Numbered from the stretch's first letter, positions 26,996 through 36,855 are shown. The stretch: 64,000 nt of DNA from Gemmatimonadota bacterium (GCA_021413975.1 JAIOPJ010000055.1:117342-181341); one strand, 5' to 3'. The notes: generated by a model from the letters alone, not told the origin. Translations and numbers: made by a program.

Positions 26996-29900
26996 CCGTC
27001 GCCGTCCCTGTGGTCGTGGTCGGCAGGATCGCCCCCGCCGAGATCGTCACCACCGTGGTGCCCGCCGCGACGTAGTCGAACGCCACGCCACCGAGCGCCA
27101 CGGTGGCCGCGGACGCGAACTGGCCGGCCACGATCTGCACGGTGACCGTGCCCCCGGTAAGCGCGGTCGTCACGAGCGTGCCCACGGAGGGCGTCGCCGA
27201 CGTGATCGTGATCACCAGCGGCGCCGCCCCCGCGCGCAGCGCCTGCGTCGTCGTCAGTGACGCATTGGTCCCGTTCGGGATGCCGATGCGCACCTGGAAC
27301 GGATCGTCGGCGCCGCTGAAGATGCGCGAGACCACGAGCCCCGAGATGTCGATCCGCGGCGCCACGACGGTCGCCGTCTGCGCCGCGCCGGTGAACGCCG
27401 GGGCATTGGCCGTGATCGACGCCGTGCCGGTGGTGCCTTCGATCCCCGCGACGACGTACGTGAAGGCCGTGACCCCGTTCGCGAGCGGGATGACGATCGA
27501 GTCGGTCGCGACATCGGTGGCGAGGCGTGCCACGCGAACGCGGGTCGGATCGGCGCTGCGGATCACGACGCCGATCCCCCCGTGCTGCGGCGTGCTCACC
27601 GAGCCCGAGGCGGCCACCTGCAACCCGGCGCCGACGGTCGCGACCGCGGCGAGCGTGACGACCGGCGTCGTGACCGTCACGGGGCTGGCGCCGCTCGTGA
27701 TCGTCGAGGCCACGATCGGGTGCGTGACGCGCACGGTCGTCGTTCCCGGCGAGAGCGCGCGGAAGGCGACGCCTCCCGCCGCGACCGACGCGACGGAGGC
27801 CGAGGCGCCGGCGAGGATCTGCACCGTCAAGGTGTCGCGCGTGAGGCCCGTGGTGACCAGCGTCCCCACGGCGGCGTTCGAGGAGGAGAGCGTCACCACG
27901 AGCGGCGCCGCTCCCGCCCGGCGCGCCTGCGACGCGCTCAGGATCGAGTTGTTCGCCACGGGAACGCCGATCTGCACCAGGAAGGGATCGTCGTTTGCGA
28001 AGGCGGCCTGTGTCGCCGTGAGGCTGCCGAGCTGGATGGCCGGCGCCACGACGGTCGCGGTCGTGGCGGCGTCGGTGAACCCGGTCGCTCTCGCCGTGAT
28101 GCTCGCCTGGCCCGTCACCTGATCCTCGGCCGCGACGAAGTACGTGAAGCTGGCGGTGCCGTTCGCGAGCGGGATGATGATCGAATCGGTCGCGACGACG
28201 GCGGCCGACGGCGCGACCCGCACGAGCCCCGGATTGGCGCTGCGCACGATGACGTTGATGCCGCCGTGCTGTGCGGCGTTCACCGATCCGCCGGCGCTGA
28301 CCTGGAGACCGGAGCCGACCGAGGCGGGTGCGCCCAGCGCGAGCGCCGGCGCCGTGATGGTCACCGTCTGACCGGCGGCCGTGTTCACCGCACGGAAGTT
28401 CGGGATGCCGGCGCTCACGACCGTGGTGCCGGTCGTGAGGGATTGGAACGCCACGCCGCCGAGCGCGACCGTCGTCGGGGACACACGGCCACCCGCGGGC
28501 AACTGCACGGTCACGGTGTCACCCGTCACTGCGGTCGTGACCAGCTGACCGACCGTGGAGGTCCCCGAGACGATCGAGGCCACGAGCGGCGGCGCGCCGA
28601 AGCGGATGTTGTCGGCGACCCAGATCTGGGTGCCGGTCGGCGAGGCCGGCGTGCCGACGAACACCTGGAAGACGTCATCGGGCGCGAGCGTGGTGAGCGT
28701 CGCGGGCAATCCGCTCAGTTCAAGGACGCCCTGCCACACTCTCTGTTCCCCGGACCCCGAGGCGAAGCCCGGGCTCGTCGCCGTGAGCAGCACGGTGTCG
28801 GCGACGATCCCCTCGACGCCCTGCACGAAGAAGCTCGCCGAGGTTGCGCCGGCAGCGATCGTCACGAGGATCGAGTCGGCGCCGAGCGTCGTCGCGTTGG
28901 GCGCGAACTGCACCACCCCCAGACGGTCGGCGGTGATCCACACCGGTACGCCACCGGCCGGCGCCGGCGCACTCAGCGTGACCGAGCGCGCGCGCTGCAG
29001 CCCCGATCCGATGTAGTCGGCCGCGATCCCGAGCGCGGTGCTGTTCACGGTCACGTTCACCGTCGCCGCGGCCAGAGCGCGCACGCCGGCCCCCGGGATC
29101 GTCGCACGGACGGTGGAGACGCCGTTGGTCAGGTACCGCATCGCCACGCCGCCGGTCGCGACGGTCGTCGGGGTGTTGGAGAGTCCGGCCGCGAGCGGAA
29201 CGACCGTCGAATCGGTCACGCCGGCCGTCCGGACCAGCGTACCGACCGCCGGCGCACTGTTCACGATCGACACGTCGAACGGCGCCGCGCCGAACCGTCG
29301 ATCATCGGCGGACCAGATCACGGTGCCGGTGGGAGAGTTCGGCGAGCCGATCGACACATAGAACGGATCGTCCGCGGTGAACGGCGTGCCGGTCGCGTTG
29401 AGGCCGGTCAGTTGATACACGGCGCGCCAGATCCGCTGGTCGGCGACGGCCGGGACGTATCCGGGCGAGGTCGCGGTGATGGCGACCGTGTCGCCCACGA
29501 TCCCGTCGGCGGCCTGCACGAAGAAGGTCGTGGAGGTCGCACCGGCCGGGATCACCACGGTGAGCGTATCGGCACCGGCCGTGGTCGCGTTGGGGGCGAA
29601 CTGCACGACGCCGGTACGCGCCGCCGTGAGCGTGATCGGCGTGCCGTTCAGCGGCGCCGGGGACCCGGGGGTCGAGATGGTGCGCCCGCGCTGCAGGCCC
29701 GAGCCGAGGTAGTCGGCCGCCAGGCTGATCGTCGGCTGCGAGACCGTCACGGTGCCGGTCGCGAGCGCGAGTGCACGGAATCCGGTGATCTTGGTACGGA
29801 TCGTCGCCACCCCGGCCGCGAGTGGGCGGAAGGCGGCGCCGCCGGTCGCGACCGATGTCGGCGCGTTGTTCACACCCTCGGCGATGACCACGGTCAACGA

Positions 29901-32900
29901 GTCCGCGCTGCCCAACGCCGTGACGAGCGTCCCGACACGCGCGCTGTCGTTCACGAGCGTGACCGTGACCGGCCCGCCGCCGCGGCGCACATCGTCGGGG
30001 TTCAGGATGGAGGTGCCGGCCGGCGTCGACGGCGTGCCGACGCTCACATAGAAGGGATCGTCGGCCGAGAGCGTCGTGGCGGTCGCCGCGAGTGCGGTCA
30101 GTTGGACCACCGGCTGCCAGACGTACACGCTGAACGTCGACGTCGTGAATCCCGGCGCTTCGAGTCGCACCGCGACCGTGTCGGCGATGCGTCCGGCGAC
30201 ACTGGAGATCACGAGCGGGATGGAGGTCGCGCCGGCGAGGATCGCGGTCTCGTACGATCCCGTGCCGGCCGTGGCCACGGTCGGCGCCACGAGCACGATC
30301 GAGCTGTCGAGGCTCGTCACCCGCACGGTCACCCCGGGGTGATTCGCCGCGCTCAGCGTGGCGCCGATGCTCCGCTGCAGTCCCGACCCCACGCTCGAGG
30401 CGGCGCGGTTGAAGACGGGGAAGGCGGCGACGTTCGCCGTGATGCTGTCGGGGGCGAAGCCCGCCGGACCCGCCACCAGGACGCGCGTGGTGCAGGGGAG
30501 CGGTGCCGATCCCCCGTAGGTGACGTCGAGCGCGACGCTCACGAGACCGGCCGCGATCGTCGAGGTCGGTGTGACCGTGGCGCAGGCGCTGTTCGCCGAG
30601 GTCAACGTGAGCGGCACACCACCCGCCGGCGCGCCCACCGGTGAACCGCCGCTCTCGAGGCGCACCGTGATCGGCGAGCCGAAGCCGCCGTTGAGCGCCA
30701 CCGAGGTCGCGACGATGTTCAATGCCGCGGTGACGCTCACCACCGAGCGGTCGAGCGCGAAGTTCGCGTTGGTCGCGGTGAAGGTCGCCGACCCGAGTCC
30801 GAGGCCCTCGATGGTCGCATTCACCGACTGCGCTCCGGCGGCGATGAACACCGTGTCGGCGAGCGGCCGCGCGACCGCAGGGTTGGAACTCGTGATCGCG
30901 ACCGCCACACCGCCGGCCGGCGCCGGCGACGAGAGCTGCACCGGCAGCGACTGCGTCTGCGCGAGCGGGACGTTCAGCGTGGGCGGCAGGCTGATGAGGT
31001 TGAGCGACACGGGCACGAGCAGCGTGTCGGGCGAGTAGCCTGGCGCGGTCCCGATCACCGTCGCGGTGCCGAGCGTGAGTCCGCTCACCTCGATGGTCCG
31101 CAGCGTCTGCCCGGCCGCGAACGCGATCGTACCCGGCGCGGCGATCGAGAGCACCGCGGGTGAGTTGCTCACGATCGAGACGGTCAGACCACCGGCCGGC
31201 GCCGGCTGCAGGAGCCGCACATTCAACGTGCCCGCGCGGAGGAATCCGACGATGTTCGAGCCGACGACGCCTATGTCGATCGCCGGCGGCGGCAGCACGC
31301 CGGTCGCCGTGATCGAGAGCGGTGCGAGACCGTCGACGCTCACGCTCAGACCGTTCGCGCCTGGCGTGGCGCCAAGCGTCCAACTGCCGAGCGTCGCAGT
31401 GCCGGCGGCATTCGTCACCGTGCTCGCGCCGGTGAGTGCACCACCGCCGCCTGTCAGGGCGAAGTTCACGGCCACTCCCGCCACCAGTGCCGAGAAGGCG
31501 TCGGTCACGCGTACCACGACAGGCGCCGCGAGGGACTGCCCCACGAATCCGGTCTGCGCGTCCCCGCTGACGACGGTGAGGAAGGCCGCACCGCCGCCAC
31601 CGACGTCGAACGGTGCCGTCGTCGCGCTCGCGAGTCCGCTCGCGGAGGCGACCACCGTGTACCCCGTGCCGACGGCGCTCACGTTCCATGCACTGAACGT
31701 CGCCACGCCGGCGACGGCGGCCACACGCAGCGTGCCGCCCAGCGCCGCACCACCCGGATTCGCCCCCAACGCGATGGTGACGCTGTCGGTGAAGCCCGGC
31801 ACCGGCACCCCCGCCGCGTCACGCGCGGAGACGCGCAGCGCCGGCGTGGTGTTGGCCCCGGCGACCTGCAGCGGGTTGATCGCCTGCGTGATCACGAGTT
31901 GCGTCGCCACCAGCGGTGCATCGGCGGCGGTGGCGGCGACGACGGCGTCGGTCACGCCCGCGGCGCTGATGGTCACGCTCTGTGCGCCCACGAGTGCCCC
32001 GAGCGTCCACGCGAACGCCGCCTGTCCATTCACGTTCGTGACGACCGGGCCCGCGGAGACGGTGCCGCCTCCCGTCGTCACGGCGATCGTGAGCGGCGCG
32101 CCGCTGATTCCCAGTCCGTCGGTCGCGAGCAGGCGCACGCGGACCGAATCCGCGAGCAGCGCTCCGGCGGGAGCCGTCTGCGCGCTCCCCGACACCACCG
32201 AGAGGGCGCTCGGCCGCGGCAGGACCACGAGCACCGCCGTGTCGGCACCGCCGCCCGCCGCCAGCGCCACGGCGATGCGCGCGACGCCGCGGCTGTCGCG
32301 CGCCACCCCCGCACCGGCGCCGAGGGCGTTGATCCGGGCGCGCACCGTGTCGAGTGAACTGAAGATCAACGGCGCCGCGGGAACTGCCGCCTGCTGCGCG
32401 GTGCGCGCGACCGCGGTGAAGGTGAACGGCGACCCGGCAAGGACGGTGAGCGTCTCGGGCGCGATGGTGACCGAGGCGGCGTTGGCGCCCGCGCCGGTAT
32501 AGGTCAGGGGAACGGTCGCCGGTGGCGTGGGCTCCGCGTCGGAGCCTTCGGGAATGGCGGTGACCGTCACCGGCCCGCCGCGGAAGACCGTGTCGCCGAC
32601 GGCATTCACATAGGCGAGACTCAGCGCGAACGGCTCGCCCTCGGCCGGGGCCCCGGGGCTCAATTGGACGCGGAGATCCAGTCGGACACTGTCGCTGCCC
32701 GCCGAGAAGAGCGCCACGCGATCGACGGCGACGCTCCCGTCGGAGCGACGGATGATGACGCGCACCCGATCGAACGGCACGACCGATCCGGCTCCGGTCA
32801 CCACGTTCGCGATGGGGCCCGGGAACTGCGCGACGAAGCTGATGCCCTGCGCCATTCGCAGTCCCGCGCCCGGACCCGTCACGTCGCGGCCACAGCTCAG

Positions 32901-32981
32901 GAGCGCGAGCGCACACCCGAGCGCGAAGCGCGTCGTGAGCCGGAGCCGGTGTCGGAAGCCGGGCGGAGGGATCGTGGGCAT
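26979..32981 (-). CDS. Giant Ig-like-repeat lipoprotein
   Basis: A protein of 2000 aa with lipoprotein signal FALGCALALLSC (Cys about residue 30), so outer-membrane or cell-surface. The N-terminal third has invasin-type Ig-like (Big_1) modules such as SALSVVSGSAQTAPAG and a following copy. The C-terminal half holds five tandem units of about 230 aa, each opening with GSGLQ or GAGLQ and carrying ADDPF(Y/Q)V and VATGGVAF-like blocks. Matching DNA points lie at 30375, 29691, 28995, 28302 and 27618. It may act in adhesion or as a surface scaffold; the ligand is unknown. A TACGTT box is 7 bases before the ATG. Confidence 0.88.
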   Translation of the reverse strand: MPTIPPPGFRHRLRLTTRFALGCALALLSCGRDVTGPGAGLRMAQGISFVAQFPGPIANVVTGAGSVVPFDRVRVIIRRSDGSVAVDRVALFSAGSDSVRLDLRVQLSPGAPAEGEPFALSLAYVNAVGDTVFRGGPVTVTAIPEGSDAEPTPPATVPLTYTGAGANAASVTIAPETLTVLAGSPFTFTAVARTAQQAAVPAAPLIFSSLDTVRARINALGAGAGVARDSRGVARIAVALAAGGGADTAVLVVLPRPSALSVVSGSAQTAPAGALLADSVRVRLLATDGLGISGAPLTIAVTTGGGTVSAGPVVTNVNGQAAFAWTLGALVGAQSVTISAAGVTDAVVAATAADAPLVATQLVITQAINPLQVAGANTTPALRVSARDAAGVPVPGFTDSVTIALGANPGGAALGGTLRVAAVAGVATFSAWNVSAVGTGYTVVASASGLASATTAPFDVGGGGAAFLTVVSGDAQTGFVGQSLAAPVVVRVTDAFSALVAGVAVNFALTGGGGALTGASTVTNAAGTATLGSWTLGATPGANGLSVSVDGLAPLSITATGVLPPPAIDIGVVGSNIVGFLRAGTLNVRLLQPAPAGGLTVSIVSNSPAVLSIAAPGTIAFAAGQTLRTIEVSGLTLGTATVIGTAPGYSPDTLLVPVSLNLISLPPTLNVPLAQTQSLPVQLSSPAPAGGVAVAITSSNPAVARPLADTVFIAAGAQSVNATIEGLGLGSATFTATNANFALDRSVVSVTAALNIVATSVALNGGFGSPITVRLESGGSPVGAPAGGVPLTLTSANSACATVTPTSTIAAGLVSVALDVTYGGSAPLPCTTRVLVAGPAGFAPDSITANVAAFPVFNRAASSVGSGLQRSIGATLSAANHPGVTVRVTSLDSSIVLVAPTVATAGTGSYETAILAGATSIPLVISSVAGRIADTVAVRLEAPGFTTSTFSVYVWQPVVQLTALAATATTLSADDPFYVSVGTPSTPAGTSILNPDDVRRGGGPVTVTLVNDSARVGTLVTALGSADSLTVVIAEGVNNAPTSVATGGAAFRPLAAGVATIRTKITGFRALALATGTVTVSQPTISLAADYLGSGLQRGRTISTPGSPAPLNGTPITLTAARTGVVQFAPNATTAGADTLTVVIPAGATSTTFFVQAADGIVGDTVAITATSPGYVPAVADQRIWRAVYQLTGLNATGTPFTADDPFYVSIGSPNSPTGTVIWSADDRRFGAAPFDVSIVNSAPAVGTLVRTAGVTDSTVVPLAAGLSNTPTTVATGGVAMRYLTNGVSTVRATIPGAGVRALAAATVNVTVNSTALGIAADYIGSGLQRARSVTLSAPAPAGGVPVWITADRLGVVQFAPNATTLGADSILVTIAAGATSASFFVQGVEGIVADTVLLTATSPGFASGSGEQRVWQGVLELSGLPATLTTLAPDDVFQVFVGTPASPTGTQIWVADNIRFGAPPLVASIVSGTSTVGQLVTTAVTGDTVTVQLPAGGRVSPTTVALGGVAFQSLTTGTTVVSAGIPNFRAVNTAAGQTVTITAPALALGAPASVGSGLQVSAGGSVNAAQHGGINVIVRSANPGLVRVAPSAAVVATDSIIIPLANGTASFTYFVAAEDQVTGQASITARATGFTDAATTATVVAPAIQLGSLTATQAAFANDDPFLVQIGVPVANNSILSASQARRAGAAPLVVTLSSSNAAVGTLVTTGLTRDTLTVQILAGASASVASVAAGGVAFRALSPGTTTVRVTHPIVASTITSGASPVTVTTPVVTLAAVATVGAGLQVAASGSVSTPQHGGIGVVIRSADPTRVRVARLATDVATDSIVIPLANGVTAFTYVVAGIEGTTGTASITANAPAFTGAAQTATVVAPRIDISGLVVSRIFSGADDPFQVRIGIPNGTNASLTTTQALRAGAAPLVITITSATPSVGTLVTTALTGGTVTVQIVAGQFASAATVALGGVAFDYVAAGTTVVTISAGAILPTTTTGTATVTVTP

Positions 32982-32988
32982 CGCGGGA

Positions 32989-32994
32989 AACGTA
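32989..32994 (-). promoter_or_regulatory. -10-like box TACGTT before the Ig-like lipoprotein gene
   Basis: On the minus strand TACGTT ends 7 bases before ATG 32981, with no Shine-Dalgarno site. The spacing is the same as at the aldo/keto reductase gene. Confidence 0.4.
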
Positions 32995-33126
32995 CCGTCC
33001 GGGGCGGCGGGCGCGGAAGGACGCAGGTCACACTTGGGAGGCGGGGATGCGCGCCCTGCTCACCGGCATCACAACGTGAGTCGCGGCTTGCCCGGCGCTC
33101 GCACCCGGGCGCACCGTGCCCCCCAT

Positions 33127-33744
33127 ATGCGAACCCGCCCGGGAGTCCGATCGTCGGTGCCGTTCGAGCGGAGGTCCCGCCGGACCCTGCTCGCCGCCGT
33201 CCATCGCGCGAGCGCGCTCGGCCTGTTCCTGTGCGCCGCGGCCTCGAGCGCCGGCGCACAGGGCCAGTCACGCCTCTGGTACGAGCTCACCGTCGGCGGC
33301 TCGGGAGCTCGCCTCACCTGCGACTACTGCGCCCCCGCCCGCGACGTCGGCGCCGCCGCGGCCCTCGCCGTCGGCGCCTATGCGGGGGACCGTGTGCGCG
33401 TGGGCGTGGAACTCAGCCGTTGGACCTACCGCGACCAGGACGTGCGTGAACGGATCAAGGGCGTCGGGGTCGTCGCGCACCTCGTGCCCGACCCCAAGCG
33501 AGGACTCTACCTGCTCGGCGGTGCGGGCTGGACCGCGTACCGCGCGGGCGAGTTCGCGTACGACGCGCCGCGGATCACCGTCGGCCTTGGGTGGGACATC
33601 CCCGCCTTCGGCAACTGGGTGGTGGGGAACGTGGTGGCACTCGATGCCGCGTCGTTCGGCTCGCTTCGCAACGGCGGCACCACGGTCGTGAGGGACGTGG
33701 GACTCAGTGCCGTGAGGGCATCGGTGCAGCTGCGCCGCCGGTAG
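33127..33744 (+). CDS. Secreted outer-membrane-barrel-like protein
   Basis: A protein of 205 aa with a long N-terminal signal (ASALGLFLCAAASSAGAQG, cleavage after AGA). The mature part has alternating strands rich in Gly and Tyr (LWYELTVGGSGARLTCDYC, RVRVGVELSRWTYRD, GLYLLGGAGWTAYRAG) and ends in SAVRASVQLRRR, like a small beta-barrel. Two Cys in LTCDYCAP may pair. The function is unknown. It is divergent from the Ig-like gene. Confidence 0.72.
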   Translation: MRTRPGVRSSVPFERRSRRTLLAAVHRASALGLFLCAAASSAGAQGQSRLWYELTVGGSGARLTCDYCAPARDVGAAAALAVGAYAGDRVRVGVELSRWTYRDQDVRERIKGVGVVAHLVPDPKRGLYLLGGAGWTAYRAGEFAYDAPRITVGLGWDIPAFGNWVVGNVVALDAASFGSLRNGGTTVVRDVGLSAVRASVQLRRR

Positions 33745-33756
33745 TCGCTGGATGCA

Positions 33757-33778
33757 CGGACGGGCGCGAGCCCGTCCG
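33757..33778 (+). terminator. Perfect GC hairpin after the barrel-like gene
   Basis: A 9-bp stem (CGGACGGGC with its complement) and a GCGA loop lie 12 bases after the stop. There is no U-run, so it is either a weak terminator or an mRNA end structure. Confidence 0.45.
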
Positions 33779-33783
33779 CCACT

Positions 33784-33792
33784 AGGAGGAGG
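33784..33792 (+). promoter_or_regulatory. Double Shine-Dalgarno AGGAGGAGG
   Basis: AGGAGGAGG ends 6 bases before ATG 33799 and fixes the start. It is one of only a few strong ribosome sites in the window. Confidence 0.8.
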
Positions 33793-33798
33793 AACCGT

Positions 33799-35028
33799 AT
33801 GTCCGCGCGTCGCCAGGCATGGAAGCGCTCGCTGCTGCTCGCGGTCTGGACCGCGGCGGCCTGTGAGTCGGAGATGATCGAACCCCGGTTCGCACCGGTC
33901 ACCGAGATCGGCAACTCGATCGCGTACGGCCTCTGGTCCCCCTCCGGCACCGACACCTGCTCGAAGGCCCTCCACGACAGCTACAGCGTCGTCGGTCCGG
34001 ACGGCCTCCGGTATCCCACCTGGCACCCGGCCGTGGATCCCACCGGCTGCACCTTCGGCCACGAGCACGGGCGCGATCCGCACGGGTCGAGGCTCTACGC
34101 CGAGGTCGGTGACATCCCGTTCGGCTACGCCAACCAGCATCTCGTGGAGAGCGGCTTCGGCAACCCGCGCAACGAGGACCACTTCGGGCACAAGGTCGAG
34201 TGGGAGAACGGGATGCTCATGCGCGCCGGCAACACCGGCACGGCCACGCTCGAGATCCGCTGCGACGTCCTCACCAAGCTGCATCAGGGCACGCATTCGC
34301 CTGACGCGTTCACGAACAACCTGCACGAGGTCGCATACCATATCCGTTGCACCGACGGCACCGCGTTCAGCGCCACGCTGCTGACGCCGATCGGCACGCC
34401 GGGCGAACTCGTCGCCAACTGCGATCGCGAACGCCATGTCACGGTGGGCCCGGCCACGCCGCCGAACTCGCCCGACGGTGGCGGCAAGCGCGCGGTGCCG
34501 GACCAGAGCTGCGTCTTCTCCAACATCAATCGCACCGACGGCGGCGAGCCCCGCTTCGACTCGGCGCTCCACGAGAGTTGGGAGGTGAGCGCCTCGCTCC
34601 GCGCCGCCGACGGGCACTGGCTCGCCGCGTTCAACCCGTACTACCAGGTGATGGATCCGAGCCGGTACCACGCGCCGGGCGCCGACCGGTCGATGCTGCG
34701 CCCGATCGATCTCTGCTATACCGATGCCGCGCGCGGCAAGGATCGCTGCGCGGGGCTCCCCGCCACTCCCATCACCTGGGACGACGAACGCTCGCCGTTC
34801 AAGGGGGTGCGCCGGTTCGTGGACGTGAACGGCAACTTCGTGGGCAACGCCGACGGTCCGAACGTCTGGTACACCGACCCGCTCGGCGGCAACGGGCAGA
34901 CGACGCCCTTCCCGGGATCGCTCCGGCAGTGGATCGCCAAGCGCAACAACGACGGCTTGGGCCTGCATGGCGGCGTGATGGGGAATGACCGTGACTACAA
35001 CGCGCGCGGCGTGAGGGCGCCCAACTGA
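33799..35028 (+). CDS. Secreted protein of unknown function, Cys- and His-rich
   Basis: A protein of 409 aa with a signal of the form SLLLAVWTAAAC, likely a lipoprotein with Cys about residue 22. The mature part has conserved-looking blocks (YPTWHPAVDPTGCTFGHEHGRDP, GNPRNEDHFGHKVEWENG, DDERSPFKGVRRFVDVNGNF) and several Cys that could form disulfides. The His/Glu/Asp cluster GHEHGRDPHG could bind metal. I do not recognise the family. The next gene starts inside its stop codon (TGATG), suggesting a two-gene unit. Confidence 0.75.
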   Translation: MSARRQAWKRSLLLAVWTAAACESEMIEPRFAPVTEIGNSIAYGLWSPSGTDTCSKALHDSYSVVGPDGLRYPTWHPAVDPTGCTFGHEHGRDPHGSRLYAEVGDIPFGYANQHLVESGFGNPRNEDHFGHKVEWENGMLMRAGNTGTATLEIRCDVLTKLHQGTHSPDAFTNNLHEVAYHIRCTDGTAFSATLLTPIGTPGELVANCDRERHVTVGPATPPNSPDGGGKRAVPDQSCVFSNINRTDGGEPRFDSALHESWEVSASLRAADGHWLAAFNPYYQVMDPSRYHAPGADRSMLRPIDLCYTDAARGKDRCAGLPATPITWDDERSPFKGVRRFVDVNGNFVGNADGPNVWYTDPLGGNGQTTPFPGSLRQWIAKRNNDGLGLHGGVMGNDRDYNARGVRAPN

Positions 35029-35651
35029 TGCGCACACTCCTGTTCATGCTCATGGCCGTGCCGGGCCTCGCCGCGGCACAGCTCGCTCCCGACTCGCCGC
35101 GTCTCGTCTCACCGCACGGATCCGGTGGGCTCGGCGTGCATTGGGTGCGTGCCGAGACACTGCCCGGCGACGATGCCGCGCTGGTCGCGACCTGGGCGAT
35201 GCCGGGACTGCCGGTAGGAATGCGTTTGCGCGGCGGAGCGGGGAAGGGCGCCAGCGGCGTGAACGCGGCATTCGGCGGCATCGACTATCAGCGGCCGCTC
35301 ATGCGTGGCGCCGCACCGCGTCCGTTCGATCTCGACTGGCAGAGCGGCGTGGGACTGAGCATCGGCGACTACACGCTCGTCACCATACCGGTCGGTCTCA
35401 CGGGAGGCGTGTCGTGGACGTCGGGCACGGTCTGGATGGCACCCTACGTCACGGCCGGGGTCGCGGCCGACCTGCGGATCGGCGATCAGGCACCGCAGCG
35501 CGAGTTCGAGGTGAGTCCCTCGCTCGACGTGGGACTCGATCTCTCGTTCGACATCGACCGCAAGCTCGTCCTGCGCGCGGCGGCGGCGCTCGGCGACCGT
35601 CAGGCCGTTTCGCTCGGGATCGCGGTCGGCCTGGGGCGGCTCAAGCGCTGA
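35028..35651 (+). CDS. Outer-membrane-barrel-like secreted protein
   Basis: A protein of 207 aa with signal peptide MRTLLFMLMAVPGLAAAQ. The mature protein is made of amphipathic strands (VSWTSGTVWMAPYVTAGVAA, LVLRAAAALGDRQAVSLGIAVG) typical of small beta-barrels. It is translationally coupled to the preceding secreted protein. No specific family is identified. Confidence 0.72.
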   Translation: MRTLLFMLMAVPGLAAAQLAPDSPRLVSPHGSGGLGVHWVRAETLPGDDAALVATWAMPGLPVGMRLRGGAGKGASGVNAAFGGIDYQRPLMRGAAPRPFDLDWQSGVGLSIGDYTLVTIPVGLTGGVSWTSGTVWMAPYVTAGVAADLRIGDQAPQREFEVSPSLDVGLDLSFDIDRKLVLRAAAALGDRQAVSLGIAVGLGRLKR

Positions 35652-35700
35652 CCGTCCGCTCCGGATGGCGCGGTGTGGCGCCGCTACCGTTCGCGCGTGG

Positions 35701-36234
35701 TCAGCGCAGGTAGTCGGGCAGGTGCCGCTCGACGCGCGCGCGCTGGGCCGGCGTGAGGTGCCGCGCGCCGCGCACGAGGCCCACGCAGTGCGCACTGCCA
35801 CAGTGACACCGGAACGGCTCGGCCATGTCGTACTCGGTGGTGTTGTAGTCGAACGTCACCCCTTCGAGCGCGGCGATGTCGCGCGTGGCGATCACCTCGC
35901 GGTCGCGGATGAAGGTCGTGGGTTCGCAGCCATGGTTCATGTAGCGCCAATAGAAGCGCCAGACCCGGTCGTTGGCGTCGCGCGCGCCACGTTGGTCGAG
36001 ATGCAGGTCCTTGCCGATCTGCAGCGAGTACTTGGTCGGCGTCGAGGTCTCGTGCCCCTCGATGCGGAAGAGCACCGTGCCCTCGGGGACGGCGAGGGTC
36101 GTGACCAGACGGCGCTCCGCGTGCTCCACGAGCACGCCGACGTGCGGATTGCTGGTGCGCAGGACGGTGCCGGGGAGATGCGGCTCGTCGGTGGTGAGCG
36201 GCTTGATCAGTCGCTGTGTGCTTGGGCGTTTCAT
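35701..36234 (-). CDS. SET-domain protein
   Basis: A protein of 177 aa with a compact SET fold: YMNHGCEPTTFI (cofactor-binding NH motif), VTFDYNTTEYDM (the Y-containing active-site motif) and a post-SET-like CHCGSAHC that could hold zinc. SET proteins transfer methyl groups from S-adenosylmethionine to lysine. The bacterial substrate is unknown. ATG 36234 is preferred over TTG 36264. The gene is divergent from the SRPBCC gene, with a shared control region of about 90 bases. Confidence 0.85.
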   Translation of the reverse strand: MKRPSTQRLIKPLTTDEPHLPGTVLRTSNPHVGVLVEHAERRLVTTLAVPEGTVLFRIEGHETSTPTKYSLQIGKDLHLDQRGARDANDRVWRFYWRYMNHGCEPTTFIRDREVIATRDIAALEGVTFDYNTTEYDMAEPFRCHCGSAHCVGLVRGARHLTPAQRARVERHLPDYLR

Positions 36235-36324
36235 GGAAGAGGAATCTGACGTGTTTCCGGGCAAATCGCCAGTTGAATGGTGTATCGTTCACACGCACCT
36301 GCCCACCCTCCACGAGACCACCCG

Positions 36325-36816
36325 ATGACACCGTATCTCGCACCGCCCGTGAACCCCGAACTCGACCTCGTGCTCGAGCGCGAGGTGGATGTGCCGCCGC
36401 ACCTCGTCTGGCGCGCCTGGACCCGACCGGAGCAGCTCAAGCAGTGGTTCTGTCCCAAGCCTTGGCTCACGTCGCACTGCGAGATCGACCTCCGCCCGGG
36501 CGGCATCTTCCGCACGGTGATGCGTGGCCCGAACGGCGAGGAGGCGGACAACACGGGGTGCTGGCTCGAGGTCGTGGAGCACGAGCGACTCGTCTTCACC
36601 GGGCTCATGAGTCCCGGATTCCGTCCGGTGAACATCCCGGCTGCGGTCCCCGTCTTCACCTGCATCCTCACGTTCGAGCCGGCCGGGAAGGGGACGCGCT
36701 ACCGCGCACACGTGATGCATCGCGACGCCGTCGCCAAGACGACCCATGAAGCGATGGGCTTCCACGGCGGCTGGGGCGCGGCACTCGATCAGCTCGTGGC
36801 GATGATCAAGGGCTGA
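36325..36816 (+). CDS. SRPBCC (AHSA1-like) domain protein
   Basis: A protein of 163 aa with a START/Bet v1-like hydrophobic-pocket fold. Signatures are LEREVDVPPHLVWRAWTRPEQLKQWF at the N-terminus and the closing helix HEAMGFHGGWGAALDQLVAMI. Relatives are annotated as AHSA1 or polyketide-cyclase-like proteins, usually without known ligand. TATCGT at 36283-36288 is a possible -10 box. Confidence 0.88.
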   Translation: MTPYLAPPVNPELDLVLEREVDVPPHLVWRAWTRPEQLKQWFCPKPWLTSHCEIDLRPGGIFRTVMRGPNGEEADNTGCWLEVVEHERLVFTGLMSPGFRPVNIPAAVPVFTCILTFEPAGKGTRYRAHVMHRDAVAKTTHEAMGFHGGWGAALDQLVAMIKG

Positions 36817-36855
36817 CGGCGCGGGCGCACGGGCGGCCGCGCATATTCAGGGCGG

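Noticed and set aside
27582..30644. Open frame of 1020 codons on the plus strand opposite the Ig-like gene
   Set aside because: Arg/Gly/His-rich low-complexity translation with no motif; it repeats only because the opposite-strand gene is repetitive.
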